Shown here one piece after another: positions 45,301 through 54,139 of a DNA stretch of 64,000 nt. Position 1 is the stretch's first letter. Each line of letters begins with the position of its first letter. The DNA comes from Closterium sp. NIES-65 (lineage: Eukaryota; Streptophyta; Zygnematophyceae; Desmidiales; Closteriaceae). A program made the translations under genes and the position numbers. Where the stretch lies: contig CANXME010001987.1 in assembly GCA_948144175.1 (NCBI GenBank), positions 597,062 through 661,061 on the forward strand, written 5' to 3'. Under the pieces are notes generated by a model. That model saw only the letters and a program-made list of their open reading frames with translations. It was not told where the DNA came from and did no database searches.

Positions 45301-46466
45301 GGATATGGTGAGAGGGTGGGCGGAGGGCGGGAGGAGTGGGAGTGCTGGACGAGTGAGTGAGATGGGTGCCCGTGCAGTGCAGGTAAGACCTAGGTAATGA
45401 TGTAACAGTGCCAGGCGCTGGGAACAGGTGCCCACCACCACACCCAAGGGCGTGCTGACCGTGGTGAGAGGTCGGGTGGTAGTGTTTTGATACGTCTTCA
45501 AATACAGCTTTATCAGCACCACACCCAAGGCGTGCTGACCATGGTGAGAGGTCGGGTGGTAGTGTTTTGATACGTCTTCAAATACAACTTTATCAGCACC
45601 ACACCCAAGGGCGTGCTGACCATGGTGAGAGGTCGGGTGGTAGTGAGTGGGTGAATGTGCGAGTGTTGGAGATGCTTTTTGAGTCTTTGACTAAAGAGGC
45701 ACATTCGTGCCAAGGAGATGCATCCTGCAAAAAGATGTACATTCGTGCGATTATTGTGCCGTGATACATCCTCCCTCATCACAGCCTGTTCTGGGTTTGA
45801 GACGTCTTAATCTTGAGACATCTCAAAACGATATCTTGAGGCACTCAAAACTACGTCTTAAGACGTCTCAAAACTAGGTACATCCTCTCTCATCACAGCC
45901 TTTTCTGCCCTCCCCGTGCCCGTCCTTGCCTCAGGTCATGCTATCGCAGTCAGTCGACACCATGAGGGACATTGGTACCAATAACCGGTTATGTCATGAA
46001 GTGTTATGACTTTTAGACTGACTCAAGAATATGCCATGTTGCTCTGCTCTCGTCCTCTTCCCCACACGGGTCATGTTCACCATTTTTTTGACACCATGAG
46101 GGACATCGGCGCCAAACATCCGGTCGTGATTCGCGACGCATCCTCCCTCGTCATCTTTCTCTGCTCTCCTCATCCCCCACCGCCCTTTACCCCCCACCTC
46201 TCCCTCCCACAGGTCATGTTGGCGCAGTATTTCAACACCATGAGGGACATCGGCGCCAACATCCTTTGTGTTTTGTCCCGTGCTCTCTTGTTATATGCTT
46301 GCAGGTCATGCTGACGCAGTATTTCGACACCATGAGGGACATCGGCGCCAACAACCGGTCGTCCACCATCTTTGTGCCGCACGGGCCGGGCGCAGCGGCG
46401 GATATTGCTGCCCAGATCAGAGACGGGATGATGCAGAGCATCACCGCTGCAAGAACTAACATGTAA
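39304..46466 (+). CDS. HIR: Hypersensitive-induced reaction protein (SPFH/band-7 family)
   Basis: Seven exons joined by GT-AG introns: 39,304-39,492, 40,139-40,259, 40,681-40,772, 41,497-41,593, 42,115-42,170, 42,656-42,808 and 46,305-46,466 (TAA). Phases match at every junction and give 289 aa, the normal length of plant HIR proteins. HIR proteins are membrane-attached oligomeric scaffolds of the stomatin/prohibitin superfamily that act in plasma-membrane microdomains and immune signalling. Family signatures in order: [177 protein letters not shown]. Oddities: Glu replaces the usual Gly at position 2, so N-myristoylation is not expected, though the Cys cluster could be acylated. The third exon's donor is GTGGGG. 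The last intron is 3.5 kb of satellite. No frame break is seen. Confidence 0.93.
39561..39663 (+). repeat. Echo of HIR exon 1 (3' part plus donor)
   Basis: Copy of the last 30-odd codons ([17 protein letters not shown]-like through CETKTK) ending at a GTGAGG donor, 171 bases downstream of the real donor. A shorter trace (GGCTGCCACTGCG) follows at 39,727. Confidence 0.9.
39980..40090 (+). repeat. Echo of HIR exon 2 (acceptor plus 5' part)
   Basis: Copy of CCGCTTCAG acceptor and [20 protein letters not shown], diverging after YKL, 141 bases upstream of the real exon 2. Confidence 0.92.
40411..41340 (+). repeat. Six echoes of HIR exon 3 around the real copy
   Basis: Partial copies begin at 40,417 and 40,546 (acceptor kept, 3' end lost) before the full exon at 40,681-40,772. 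Four more end at 40,886, 41,026, 41,179 and 41,328 (donor kept, acceptor lost). All encode [20 protein letters not shown] or part of it. The fourth downstream copy has an 18-base insertion; the third is the most decayed. Confidence 0.93.
41594..41972 (+). repeat. Three echoes of HIR exon 4 in about 145-bp tandem units
   Basis: Copies at about 41,650-41,721 (donor GGTGAGAG), 41,785-41,853 (donor changed to GC) and 41,935-41,972. They are separated by a repeated intron stretch (GAGTG(C/T)TGGTATT, then CAAATGTGAAT and GAATGTG). All are downstream of the real exon. Confidence 0.88.
42486..42550. repeat. 5-bp microsatellite (GTTCT then GATCT)
   Basis: About 12 units in HIR intron 5. Confidence 0.9.
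42885..43090 (+). repeat. Two echoes of HIR exon 6
   Basis: Copies at 42,888-42,971 ([10 protein letters not shown]-like, donor GTGGGC) and 43,001-43,086 ([27 protein letters not shown], donor GTGAGA), with a palindrome at 42,982-42,999 between them. Confidence 0.9.
43085..43440. repeat. 20-bp satellite (GACGAGGGGATGCATGGTGA), about 17 copies
   Basis: Near-perfect array beginning exactly at the ATG-GTGAGACG exon-donor junction of the second exon-6 echo. The unit contains ATGGTGAGACG, so it appears seeded by the splice-donor sequence. Confidence 0.93.
43450..43540 (+). repeat. Further echo of HIR exon 6 between two satellites
   Basis: Degenerate copy (GCGTGCTGG, GGGTTCTTGGAGCAAGTGCC, CACCCAAGGACGTGCTGGTC) ending ATG-GTGAAG. 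Confidence 0.82.
43583..45235. repeat. 28-bp satellite, about 57 copies, in the last HIR intron
   Basis: Head-to-tail 28-bp units (TATTGGATAGAGCGATGGTG plus CAGGCATG). The interior is almost perfectly uniform. Single-base insertions and deletions are confined mainly to the right end (44,735-45,170) and one unit at the left (43,660). There are no spacers between units. Long minus-strand frames across it are periodicity artefacts. Confidence 0.96.
45265..45650 (+). repeat. Four short echoes of the HIR exon 6 end
   Basis: Copies ending at about 45,308, 45,462, 45,542 and 45,624, each CACCACA(C/T)CCAAGG...GTGCTG(G/A)(A/C)(T/C)(A/G)TG followed by GTGAGA. The last three lie in roughly 80-bp tandem units (GGTCGGGTGGTAGTG...). 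Confidence 0.85.
45935..46263 (+). repeat. Three echoes of HIR exon 7 (5' part)
   Basis: Copies at 45,935-45,990, about 46,066-46,140 and 46,213-46,263, each GTCATG...GACACCATGAGGGACAT. Two keep a CAG acceptor. All lie upstream of the real exon start at 46,305. Confidence 0.92.
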
Positions 46467-46579
46467 CTTCCCTGCCGCTGCAAGGGCGCATGGGCGAGGA
46501 GGCATTGCCGATATCGGTGCTCTCAGATTGGAGAAGGTTTGCTATGGAGCAGAATGGCAGCCAGTCCCAGAGCTAGTGT
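46467..46579 (+). other. HIR 3' flank
   Basis: 113 bases between the HIR stop codon and a copia LTR. No AATAAA is visible here, so the transcript may end in the LTR or use another signal. Confidence 0.5.
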
Positions 46580-46710
46580 TGTTAGAATCTAGCAGGAATG
46601 AATGAACTATGAAAGGGTTGGGTACAAGTATGAAACCCTGAACAGGGTAGTACCCTATATTGGCTATCTTACTACAGTATAAACATATATAGCATATATA
46701 TATTTTAACA
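46580..46710 (-). repeat. 3' LTR of copia G
   Basis: 131 bp, plus strand TGTTAGAATC...TATTTTAACA, with inverted TGTTA/TAACA ends. Related in its core to the LTRs of A, B and F. Confidence 0.88.
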
Positions 46711-47009
46711 TACTCCCATAAGCAAAGTGGGGGAGAGCAATGGGTCACAAGACTAGTCAAGAGAAATAAAGCAAGCTCAGGGTGGATCACAACGTCACTA
46801 CACACACTAAGCACAAGCCAAGGGCGACAAGGTCAGTTCACATGCAGAGGCATATGTGCAACAACAGCAGTACAGTGATCTCTACTTAGCAGAACAAGCA
46901 TGCAGGTATATATATAGATATATCACACTACAAGCAAAGTGAGGAAAAGTGGGCACAAGGCCTAACAAAGTGCAGAAACGCTGATGATCACCAAACGGAA
47001 GTGCCTTGG

Positions 47010-47507
47010 CAGGGCTTCTTTTTTATTTTCATTACTCGGATTTCCAGAGCTGTTTTCAAGAGAACTCCGAAATTCAGGGTTCATTATGAGCGTTACTCTG
47101 ATTTGTTAGAAAAAACTTAACTTATGATAAATATACTGTAAGCACCCAATGTACCAAATTTTTCAACTCTGAGTGTCCTATCAAGTATTGAATCCAGGCC
47201 TTCTGCACTTCTAGTGAAAGATGGGAGCATTGTACTACGAACTTACCATAAATTACATACTTATATTTACTTATCTTCGAGGAATTGGGGGAGGGTGGGG
47301 GGGGTCGGTTGAAATGCCTGTACCCTGTACAGAGAAAAGTACATCTGCCACAAATATACACTGGTCTCTCACAGTAGCAAAAATCAGAACCCTGACAAAT
47401 CAGAGAAAACTTATCCAAAAAAATTACCTAGACACATGAGAGTAACCCCCTAAAAACCACTCTGATTTTGAGAGAAACAGAGTAATTTACTTAGATAAAA
47501 AAACCCC
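47010..47507. mobile_element. Small insertion in copia G (MITE, hAT- or Mutator-like)
   Basis: 498-bp AT-rich insertion flanked by AGTGCCTTGG on both sides (47,000-47,009 and 47,508-47,517). The same copia site without the insertion is seen in element B (2,589-2,598). Ends are GC-capped with T/A runs (CAGGGCTTCTTTTTTATT; reverse of the right end GGGGTTTTTTTATC) and share ATTACTC further in. If the terminal CAG bases belong to the element, the duplication is 8 bp and it is hAT-like; if not, it is 10 bp and Mutator-like. No transposase. Confidence 0.65.
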
Positions 47508-47575
47508 AGTGCCTTGGTGAATATATCAGCAGTGTTATCCCGAGTGGCCATGTGAGCAAGACGAAGCTGAACACA

Positions 47576-49740
47576 CTACTGCGACTCTCGAGCCAGGAAG
47601 TAACGCAGAGCGATGTGCTTCGTTCTCTGCTCTAGTCTGTGCTCCTGACACAACGCAATGGTGACCTTGTTGTCGACGTACAGCACTGGAGAAGAACGAG
47701 GCCCCTCTCCCAGGTCCGTCAGCAGGTAGGTAAGCCAGCGTAACTCCTGTGCAGCCATGGCTGTGGTGTAGATCGCAGCCTCACAACTGAAGCTAAGAAC
47801 TGAAGACGAGCGTATACAACGCCAAGAAACTGAACCAGAGCCAAGGCTGAAGGTATAACCCTCTGACGACCATTGCGTAGCCTGGTCGTCAACCCAAGAA
47901 GCGTCTGAGTGCCCAGTGAGGACAACGTCGCTCCGTCCTCCAAGCACGAGTCCCGTGCCCGATGTACTACACAAGTAGCGTAGTACCCTCTTAGCAACAT
48001 CCATGTGCACCTTTCGGTGCCGACCAGGAGCCACGTAGCGAGCCAGAAGGCCAAGAGGGTACGCGAAGTCAGGACGAGTGCAGGTCATCAGGAACATGAG
48101 ACAGCCCACTAGCTCAGGGTAAGGACCACTCGGCTCTACGGACTCGTCCGAAGGTGGAGCAGAGAGCGAGTGACCTGTCGCCAGAGGAGTGGCCTATGCC
48201 GAGGACCAGGTGAAGTTGAAGCGCTGAAAGACCTGCTGCACTATGTGTGACTGAGTCAGTATGATGGTGCGGCGTGCTCTGTCCCCGGGTGATCTGCAAG
48301 CCAAGGTAGCTGCGCAACTCACCCAGGTCTGTGCACGTGTGTCTCTTCTGTAGCTCCGACTTCACCAGAGCGAGAGCCTCAATGTCAGCAGTGGCAAAGA
48401 CCAAGTCGTCGACGTACACGAGGATGTAGAACGGCAGCAAAGAGGTGTCGTTGTGCAGAAACAGCGACGGGTTGGCTGTAGAAGGAGCAAACCCAAGAGC
48501 CGCAAGTGTAGTCCTCAGTGTGTTGTGCTACTCACGGGGCCCCTGGCAGAGACCGTAGACTGGCCGCCGGAGGCTCCACTGGGTACCAAGAGGAAACGAC
48601 CCAGTGAAGCCAAGTGGGCGGCGCAGCCAGATCTCCTCGTGCAGGCTGCCCTGCAGGAAAGCTGTGCTGAAGTCAAGAGAGTGAAGCTCGTAGTCGCGCT
48701 GAGGGGCTATGTGCAGCAGCATCCGAAGAGTGGTTATCTTTGGGGTGGGGGAGAAGGTCTGGAAGAAGTCGGCTCCCTCCCACTAACTGAAGCCTCGAAC
48801 AACGTAACGAGCCTTGAAGACAGACGGAGAACCTAGCGGTCGCTTCACCCTGAAAATCCACATGCCACTGACGATGTTTGCCCCAGGAGGGGGAACCTCG
48901 TCGACGTAGGTGCCTGTGAACTTCTAGGATGCCATCTTTGCGTCCATGGTTGTCTGCCACTGAGAAGAGTACTCACCCACGATCGCCTAAGCGTAAGAGC
49001 GCGGGGTTGGGATGTATGGAGCATTCGGGTCTCCCTCAGGGGCAAGTAGCATGGAAACGAGATGAGGCGCAGCGGGTGCAAGACACTCAAGGTTCTCCTG
49101 CCTGTCTTCAAGGACGTTCGTGCCAAGAGCACACTCACCCCCGACGGAAGGAGGATAGACAGACTCAGACTCAGCAACCAGACTAGCGGCATAGTCCAGA
49201 CGACAGGTAGCAGCAAAGTCAACAAGCTCAGCGACTAAGGCAGACGCAGCAGCAGAATCAAACGACGGGTCAGTGACAACTCTGGCGAGCAGACGCGTGA
49301 CAGTAGGGTGAGCAGCACGGGTGCGGTCAGACTCAGGCTGAGGAACGGTAGGCAGAGAAGACGTAGGAGGGGACGACAGGGGAACACGCTGCGGAGGAGA
49401 GGAAGGACGACAGACTACGAGGTGGGTGCTGGTTACAGCTGGCTGACGTGAACGAGGAACACGACTACCGGAATGACCAGGACGGACAGACGAGGTAGGA
49501 CGCGACGTAGGCTCACGACGCTTAGTAAGACCCCCCGTCTGCTCAGTGTAAGGAGAAGGAGCAGGCAGCGGTGAGCCAGGCTGTAACGGAAGACCAGTAG
49601 ACGAAGGGAGACTAAGAACCTGACGAAGCACAGAGGCAGACGGTGGCTGAGACGACGGAGACGGTGGAGCAAGGAACAGGCGGGGCTGTGCAGTGCCACT
49701 AGCACCAGCAGCTCCACCACCCCCCAGCAGCTCCAGCACC
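47576..49740 (-). pseudogene. Copia G pol remnant: linker, RT and RNase H
   Basis: In transcript order: Ser/Pro-rich linker (49,739-49,400), AELVDFAATCRLDYAASL (about 49,200), WIFRVK-type RT start, DYELHSLDFSTAFLQGSLHE (about 48,660), the YVDDLVFATAD catalytic block (about 48,420), RSYLGLQITRG, then RNase H with CEAAIYTTAMAAQELRW, LYVDNKVTIALCQ and RTKHIALRYFLARE (47,576). Several frame changes and stops separate the blocks. Confidence 0.88.
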
Positions 49741-49858
49741 TCCAGCAGCTCTAGAACCCTTAATGCCAGCTCCTCCAGACCAGCTCCACCACCAGCAGCA
49801 CCCTAGAACTGGCACCTCCAGTCTCAGGGTCTCCAGTCTCCAGTCTCAGGGTCCTCCC

Positions 49859-52196
49859 GTTTTTTACGCGAATTCTCACCAACGGCCCGTGCTCCAACTA
49901 TATTTGCCAGCCACTTTTGACGAGTGGGCTGTCTGAACCGGACACACCCAAGGCTCCCAATAAGCGAATTGATGCTCCGCCGACTGCACCGCAGTGGGGA
50001 AATCTTGAAGCCTGCACGTCGGACGAGTCGGCTGTGGGCGCCGACGATGAACGTGGCTGCCGATAAACAACCCACATGCGACGGCGATGCTGGAGGCGAC
50101 GGTGGAGGCGACGGTGGAATCGACGGGGAAGAGGGCGCCAAAGAGGACGTGTTCCCAGATCGTGTTGCAACAGACGCGAATGATCACGGTGTGGAATCTT
50201 GGTGGCGCGACGCACCACGCGAGAAGATGCAGATACCAACGTATCCGCCGATTAACAAAAAACTACCCCACCCCTCCTCTAAGAACCGAGATGCCCGCCC
50301 CCCCTCTCCCAGGCACAAGCCGACTCAACACAAACGGTAGCGCTACACTGCCCAGGAGAAACTGAAGTGGCTTGTTCGGCTGGAGCTTGCAGCATCGATA
50401 AGTGAGGTCGTGCGGGAGTTCAGCATACACTGCAAATGCTTCACGGAGTGGAAAAACCAAGCGGAGGAGCTCAAGGCTGCACACAGCGCACGGTGTCGAC
50501 TTCATGGGCGCGGAAGGTCTTCCTAATAGAGACCCATGGAGTTAAAGGTGTACGCCCAACTCCTGGACTGGCGACGCCACGGTGTGGCAGTATCAGTCGG
50601 CCGGCTGCAAGACTGGTCAAAAGAGGGGATGAAGGTGTTGTTCCCGGACGTCAAGTGGAAGGCAAGTCAGCGCTGGACGGAGCGGTTCCGCAAGTGGTGG
50701 AACCTCACCGTGCGCATGAAAAAAAAGGTGGCGCGAAAGACATAGCAGCGTAAGTTCTTGTCCGTGCAACTATCATCCTATCGTGAATTTTTATCTTGTA
50801 TCTCTGTACTTTCATTTGCCCATATATGTTTATCTGTAGCGGTACTCATCCGCCCTTTTAACCGTCCCTCCCTCCCCGTGCGCAGATGTGGTGAAGCAAT
50901 GCAAGGAATTTTGGCACGCCACGAGTACGACATCGACAATCGGTACATCATCAATGTCGACCAGACCCCTTTGTAGTTGGAGCTGCCGGCGACTACCAGT
51001 GTGGAGCAGACAGGCGTAAAGTCGGTGCCCATCCGCAGCGGTGGTTACCAGAAAGAGAGAGTCATTGTGATGTTGGCGTGCACGGCGACGGGTGAGAAGT
51101 TGAAGGCGTGGGGTGTTTTTCAAGCGCAAGGACCCTCCAAAAGGGCGACTTCCCGGACGGTAAGAAGCTGCGAATGCGCGTGTTTTCGAGGGAAAAAACA
51201 AAACTAAAATCTATCCACCACTTGCTTTAATGCACATGTCGTGGTCGGCTGCCAAGCTAACGGATGGATGGAGGCCCCAGGCGTCATCGAGTGGCTTGAT
51301 GCAGGCGTGGTGCCGTTCCTGAAACCGAAATTCGGATTGCAGAGCTGGAGCGCCATGCTGGTGCTCAACTCCTATCGTGGTCACCTGACACCCAAAGTCA
51401 AGGCGAAATTCGCGGAGCTCAACATCGTGTCGGCGATCATCCTGGCGGGATGCACGATAGACTCGCAGCCGCTCTATGTGTCTATCAACAAAAGCTTCAA
51501 GGCGAGTGTTCGGCAACAGTACTAGACCTGGTTCGAGCAAGACGGCATGAACATCCTGACACCCGCAGGTACGCAAAATATTCTCCCGTGACCGCTTCGT
51601 CTGCTTGTCTGCCTGCTTGTGGACTCAGGTGTTTCCCACCCCACTGTGTGTGGTGCAGGGGAACATCAAGAACCTCCGGAAGAAGTGGATTTCACGGGCG
51701 TGGAAAGCTGTGCTCGGCGACCTGATTAAGAAAGCGTTCCTCACCTGCAGCATCAGCAATGCCCTTGACGCGAGCGGAGACGGACAGGTGATGGCACACC
51801 GGCAAGGTCAGCTGTCCCACGAGGTAGAGGTAGATGACGACATCCAAGCAGACGGGTTCTTTGGCAACAACTCCATGGAGCCTGAATCGGACGAGGAGTA
51901 GGTCTTAGGCTAGACTAATATTGAAAATGGTGTGTAGGCTAGTATTCTAGTCTAATGTATTTGACTGGAAAAAATTAGTTGAAACTGTTAGCCAGAGAGG
52001 TGTAGCTTGGATGTAGTTTGTTAATAAAGTGAAAAACTTCAACATAGATTCTTGTCTATGCAGCAGGGGTGCGCTTAAATAAGTAACGATTTTTTAGAGG
52101 GTGCACTTCTAATTGAGGATCGGCCATAAGCGCATTGCTCCAGATGGAAGCGCATGCGCGTTTAATAGGCCTGCGGTTATATCCAGGGCGATACGG
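49859..52196 (+). mobile_element. Pogo-like (Tc1/mariner superfamily) DNA transposon, decayed
   Basis: Encodes a broken transposase with psq-type and CENP-B-type DNA-binding regions and a DDE_1 core. The right end (52,196) reads, inward, CCGTATCGCCCTGGATATA next to TA. This matches the ends of the 514-bp MITE at 13,595-14,108 at 17 of 19 positions. No matching left end is visible near 49,859, so the left side is probably truncated against copia G. Confidence 0.78.
50050..51901 (+). pseudogene. Pogo-like transposase (CENP-B/DDE_1), inactive
   Basis: Frame pieces in order: acidic N-terminus (from about 50,047), a stop at KPTQHKR, then the helix-turn-helix region KLKWLVRLELAASISEVVRE and FTEWKNQAEEL. 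Stops follow, then a CENP-B-type domain (ELKVYAQLLDWRRHGVAVSV, KASQRWTERFRKWWNLTVR), stop at 50,743. After an intron-like gap comes RYIINVDQTPL with the first catalytic Asp (stop at 50,974-50,976), KERVIVMLACTATGEKL, then AMLVLNSYRGHLTP and DSQPLYVSINKSFK, ending with an acidic tail DDDIQADGFF at 51,899. In active members the second and third positions are acidic (LVxDSxRGH, QPLDV). Here they are Asn and Tyr. Stops plus the lost catalytic residues make it dead. Confidence 0.8.
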
Positions 52197-52368
52197 TATT
52201 TTACAACCAACCATTGTTCATCTAGTAACGACTCAAGCAATCACAGCTAGAGGGTTAGTCCCATAACATCTACAAACGTTTGTTAGGGGTGATAATACAC
52301 CTGCTTTGTCAAAATAGTAGGAGTAGGAGCACATTGATTGGAAATCCAAGAACAGCTAAATACAAATA

Positions 52369-52501
52369 CCGTATCTCACAACATCTAGATGCAACCCAAA
52401 AAGAACTGTACATTTGTTGCAACAATACCAAGAACAGCTACAAAGTCTAAGAATAAAATAAGCTGTCTAAGAAAAGCCAAGAGCGGACCAAACAGATACG
52501 G
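52369..52501. mobile_element. Possible 133-bp MITE with CCGTATCT ends
   Basis: CCGTATCTCACAACATC at the left and, reverse-complemented, CCGTATCTGTTTGGTCC at the right, both beside TA. The first eight bases match each other and seven match the pogo-like family ends. Too little pairing to be sure. Confidence 0.4.
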
Positions 52502-52669
52502 TAGGTTGTAGGAATACCTAAGCTTCTACTAGAAAATCTCTGACCAAAGCTTCTGCCATGCTGCCATCCAAGAATTGCTACATGAACTAACATGCTATAA
52601 TGATGTAATGCCACACTGCCATAATGCCACACTGCCGTACTATTACGTTGCCATGTATCATGCCAACAT

Positions 52670-52798
52670 TGTTAAATGTCATATCTGCTACAGTTTGTTT
52701 AGGCTGTAGTGGGGTAGTTACTTAGGATACAGTAAGTTTAGGGTTTCCTACTTGTACCCAACTCTTTCCTAGTTCAATCACTCTTGTTCATTCTGACA
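52670..52798 (+). repeat. 5' LTR of copia F
   Basis: 129 bp, TG...CA, with the shared GGCTGTAGTGGGGTA core and the primer site directly after. Confidence 0.85.
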
Positions 52799-52899
52799 TG
52801 GTATCACGAGCCTAGGTTGCCACCTAGGACCGCATCCTACTACGGGCCCACTATTCCGCTAGAAGCGCCCTCGTGCGCCTCGCCCTTCATTCTGACTGC

Positions 52900-54000
52900 A
52901 TGCCGTCCTGCAGCCCTCCTGCTGCCCTAGGCCAGTGCGCCGCCCCTACAAGCTAGTAAGGCCCTCGAGCCGCCCCTGCAGGTCCGTCATGCCCCCGAGC
53001 CGCCTCTGCAGACCCGTCAAGCCCTCGAGCCCTCTTTGCAGGCCCGTCAGGCCTGAGAGCCGCCCCTGCAGGCCCGTCAAGTCGGCGTGCTACCCCTGCA
53101 GGACCACGCCGCCCGTGCAGGCCCTCGCCGCCCCCACGCAGCCTCTGCAGGCCCGTCAGGCCAGCGTGCGACCCCGTCAGGCCGCAGTCGCGGCCCCGCC
53201 TGGGCGCGGTCCGCGGCCCCGCCCTCCCGCCGACGTGGACGCGGCCCCGCCCTGCCGTCACGCGGCCCCCACCAGCCCTGCACCTGACGCGGCCGCGCCC
53301 TACTGCTGACGCGGCCACGCCCAGCTGCTGACGCGTCGTCGCCCCTCTGTCCGCCGCGTCGCCCTGCCCGCGGCGTCGCCCCTGCTCGCGTCGTCGCCCC
53401 CTGCCCGCCGCGTCTCCCCTGCCTACGGCGTCGCCCTACTCGCAGGCGTCGCCCTGGCCGCGGCGTCGCCCTGGCCGCGGCGTCCGCCCTGGCCGCGGCG
53501 TCGCCCTGCCCGCCGCGTCGCCCCTGCCCGCGGCGCCGCCCTGGCCGCAGGCGTCGCCCTGCTCGCCGCGTCGCCCTGCCAGCCGCGTCGCCCCTGCCCG
53601 TGGCGTCGCCCCTGCCCGCACGCATCGCCCTGCCCTACCCCGCGCATGGCCCCTGGAGCAGTCGCCCTTGGAGCAACCGCCCCTGCAGCAGCCGCCCCTA
53701 GCCCCTGGAGCAGCCGCCACTGCAGCAGCCGCCCCTGGCCCCTGGAGCATCTGCACCAGCAGCCGCCCCTGGCCCTTGGAGTGGCCGCCCTTGCAGCAGA
53801 CGCCTCTGGCCACTGCAGCAGCCACCAATGCAGGAGCCGCCCTTGGCCCCTGGAGCAGCCACCCCTGGAGCAGCCGCCCCAAGAGCAGCCGCCCCTGCAC
53901 CAACGACCATCTCGGAGCTTCCTGCCGCAGTCGCGGCCGTGCCTTGCCGCTGTAGCGGCCCCGCAGTCGCCTCCGTCGTGCGCCTGCCCTTCCCACCACT
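52900..54000 (+). repeat. GC-rich tandem leader of copia F
   Basis: Three successive repeat types: CCGCCCCTGCAGGCCCGTCA units (52,940-53,170), CGTCGCCCTGCCCGCGG units (53,330-53,640), and GCAGCCGCCCCTGGCCCCTG units (53,645-53,910). No protein-coding evidence. Confidence 0.8.
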
Positions 54001-54139
54001 GGTGAGCACTGCCCTGCCTGTGCTGCTATTGCTATTATTGCTGCTGCTACTGTTGCTCCTGCTGCTTTTGCTTCTACTGCTGCTCCTGGCGTGGCCAGAA
54101 TGCAGCTCCAGGGCCGTCCGCAGTGTGTCCCTCACGCCC

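Larger units (their letters stand above)
46580..49858 (-). mobile_element. Ty1/copia element G, 5'-truncated
   Basis: Minus-strand copia fragment. It has a 3' LTR at 46,580-46,710, a purine tract (minus CCCCCACTTTGCTTATGGGAG), RNase H, RT and the Pro/Ala/Ser linker, and is cut at about 49,858 within the linker. The gag, protease and integrase core are missing. Its interior is interrupted by a 498-bp insertion at 47,010-47,507. The junction with the pogo-like element is at about 49,859. Confidence 0.9.

Noticed and set aside
47122-47439. Small frames inside the 47-kb insertion as a transposase
   Set aside because: No catalytic or DNA-binding motif; AT-rich DNA with short chance frames.
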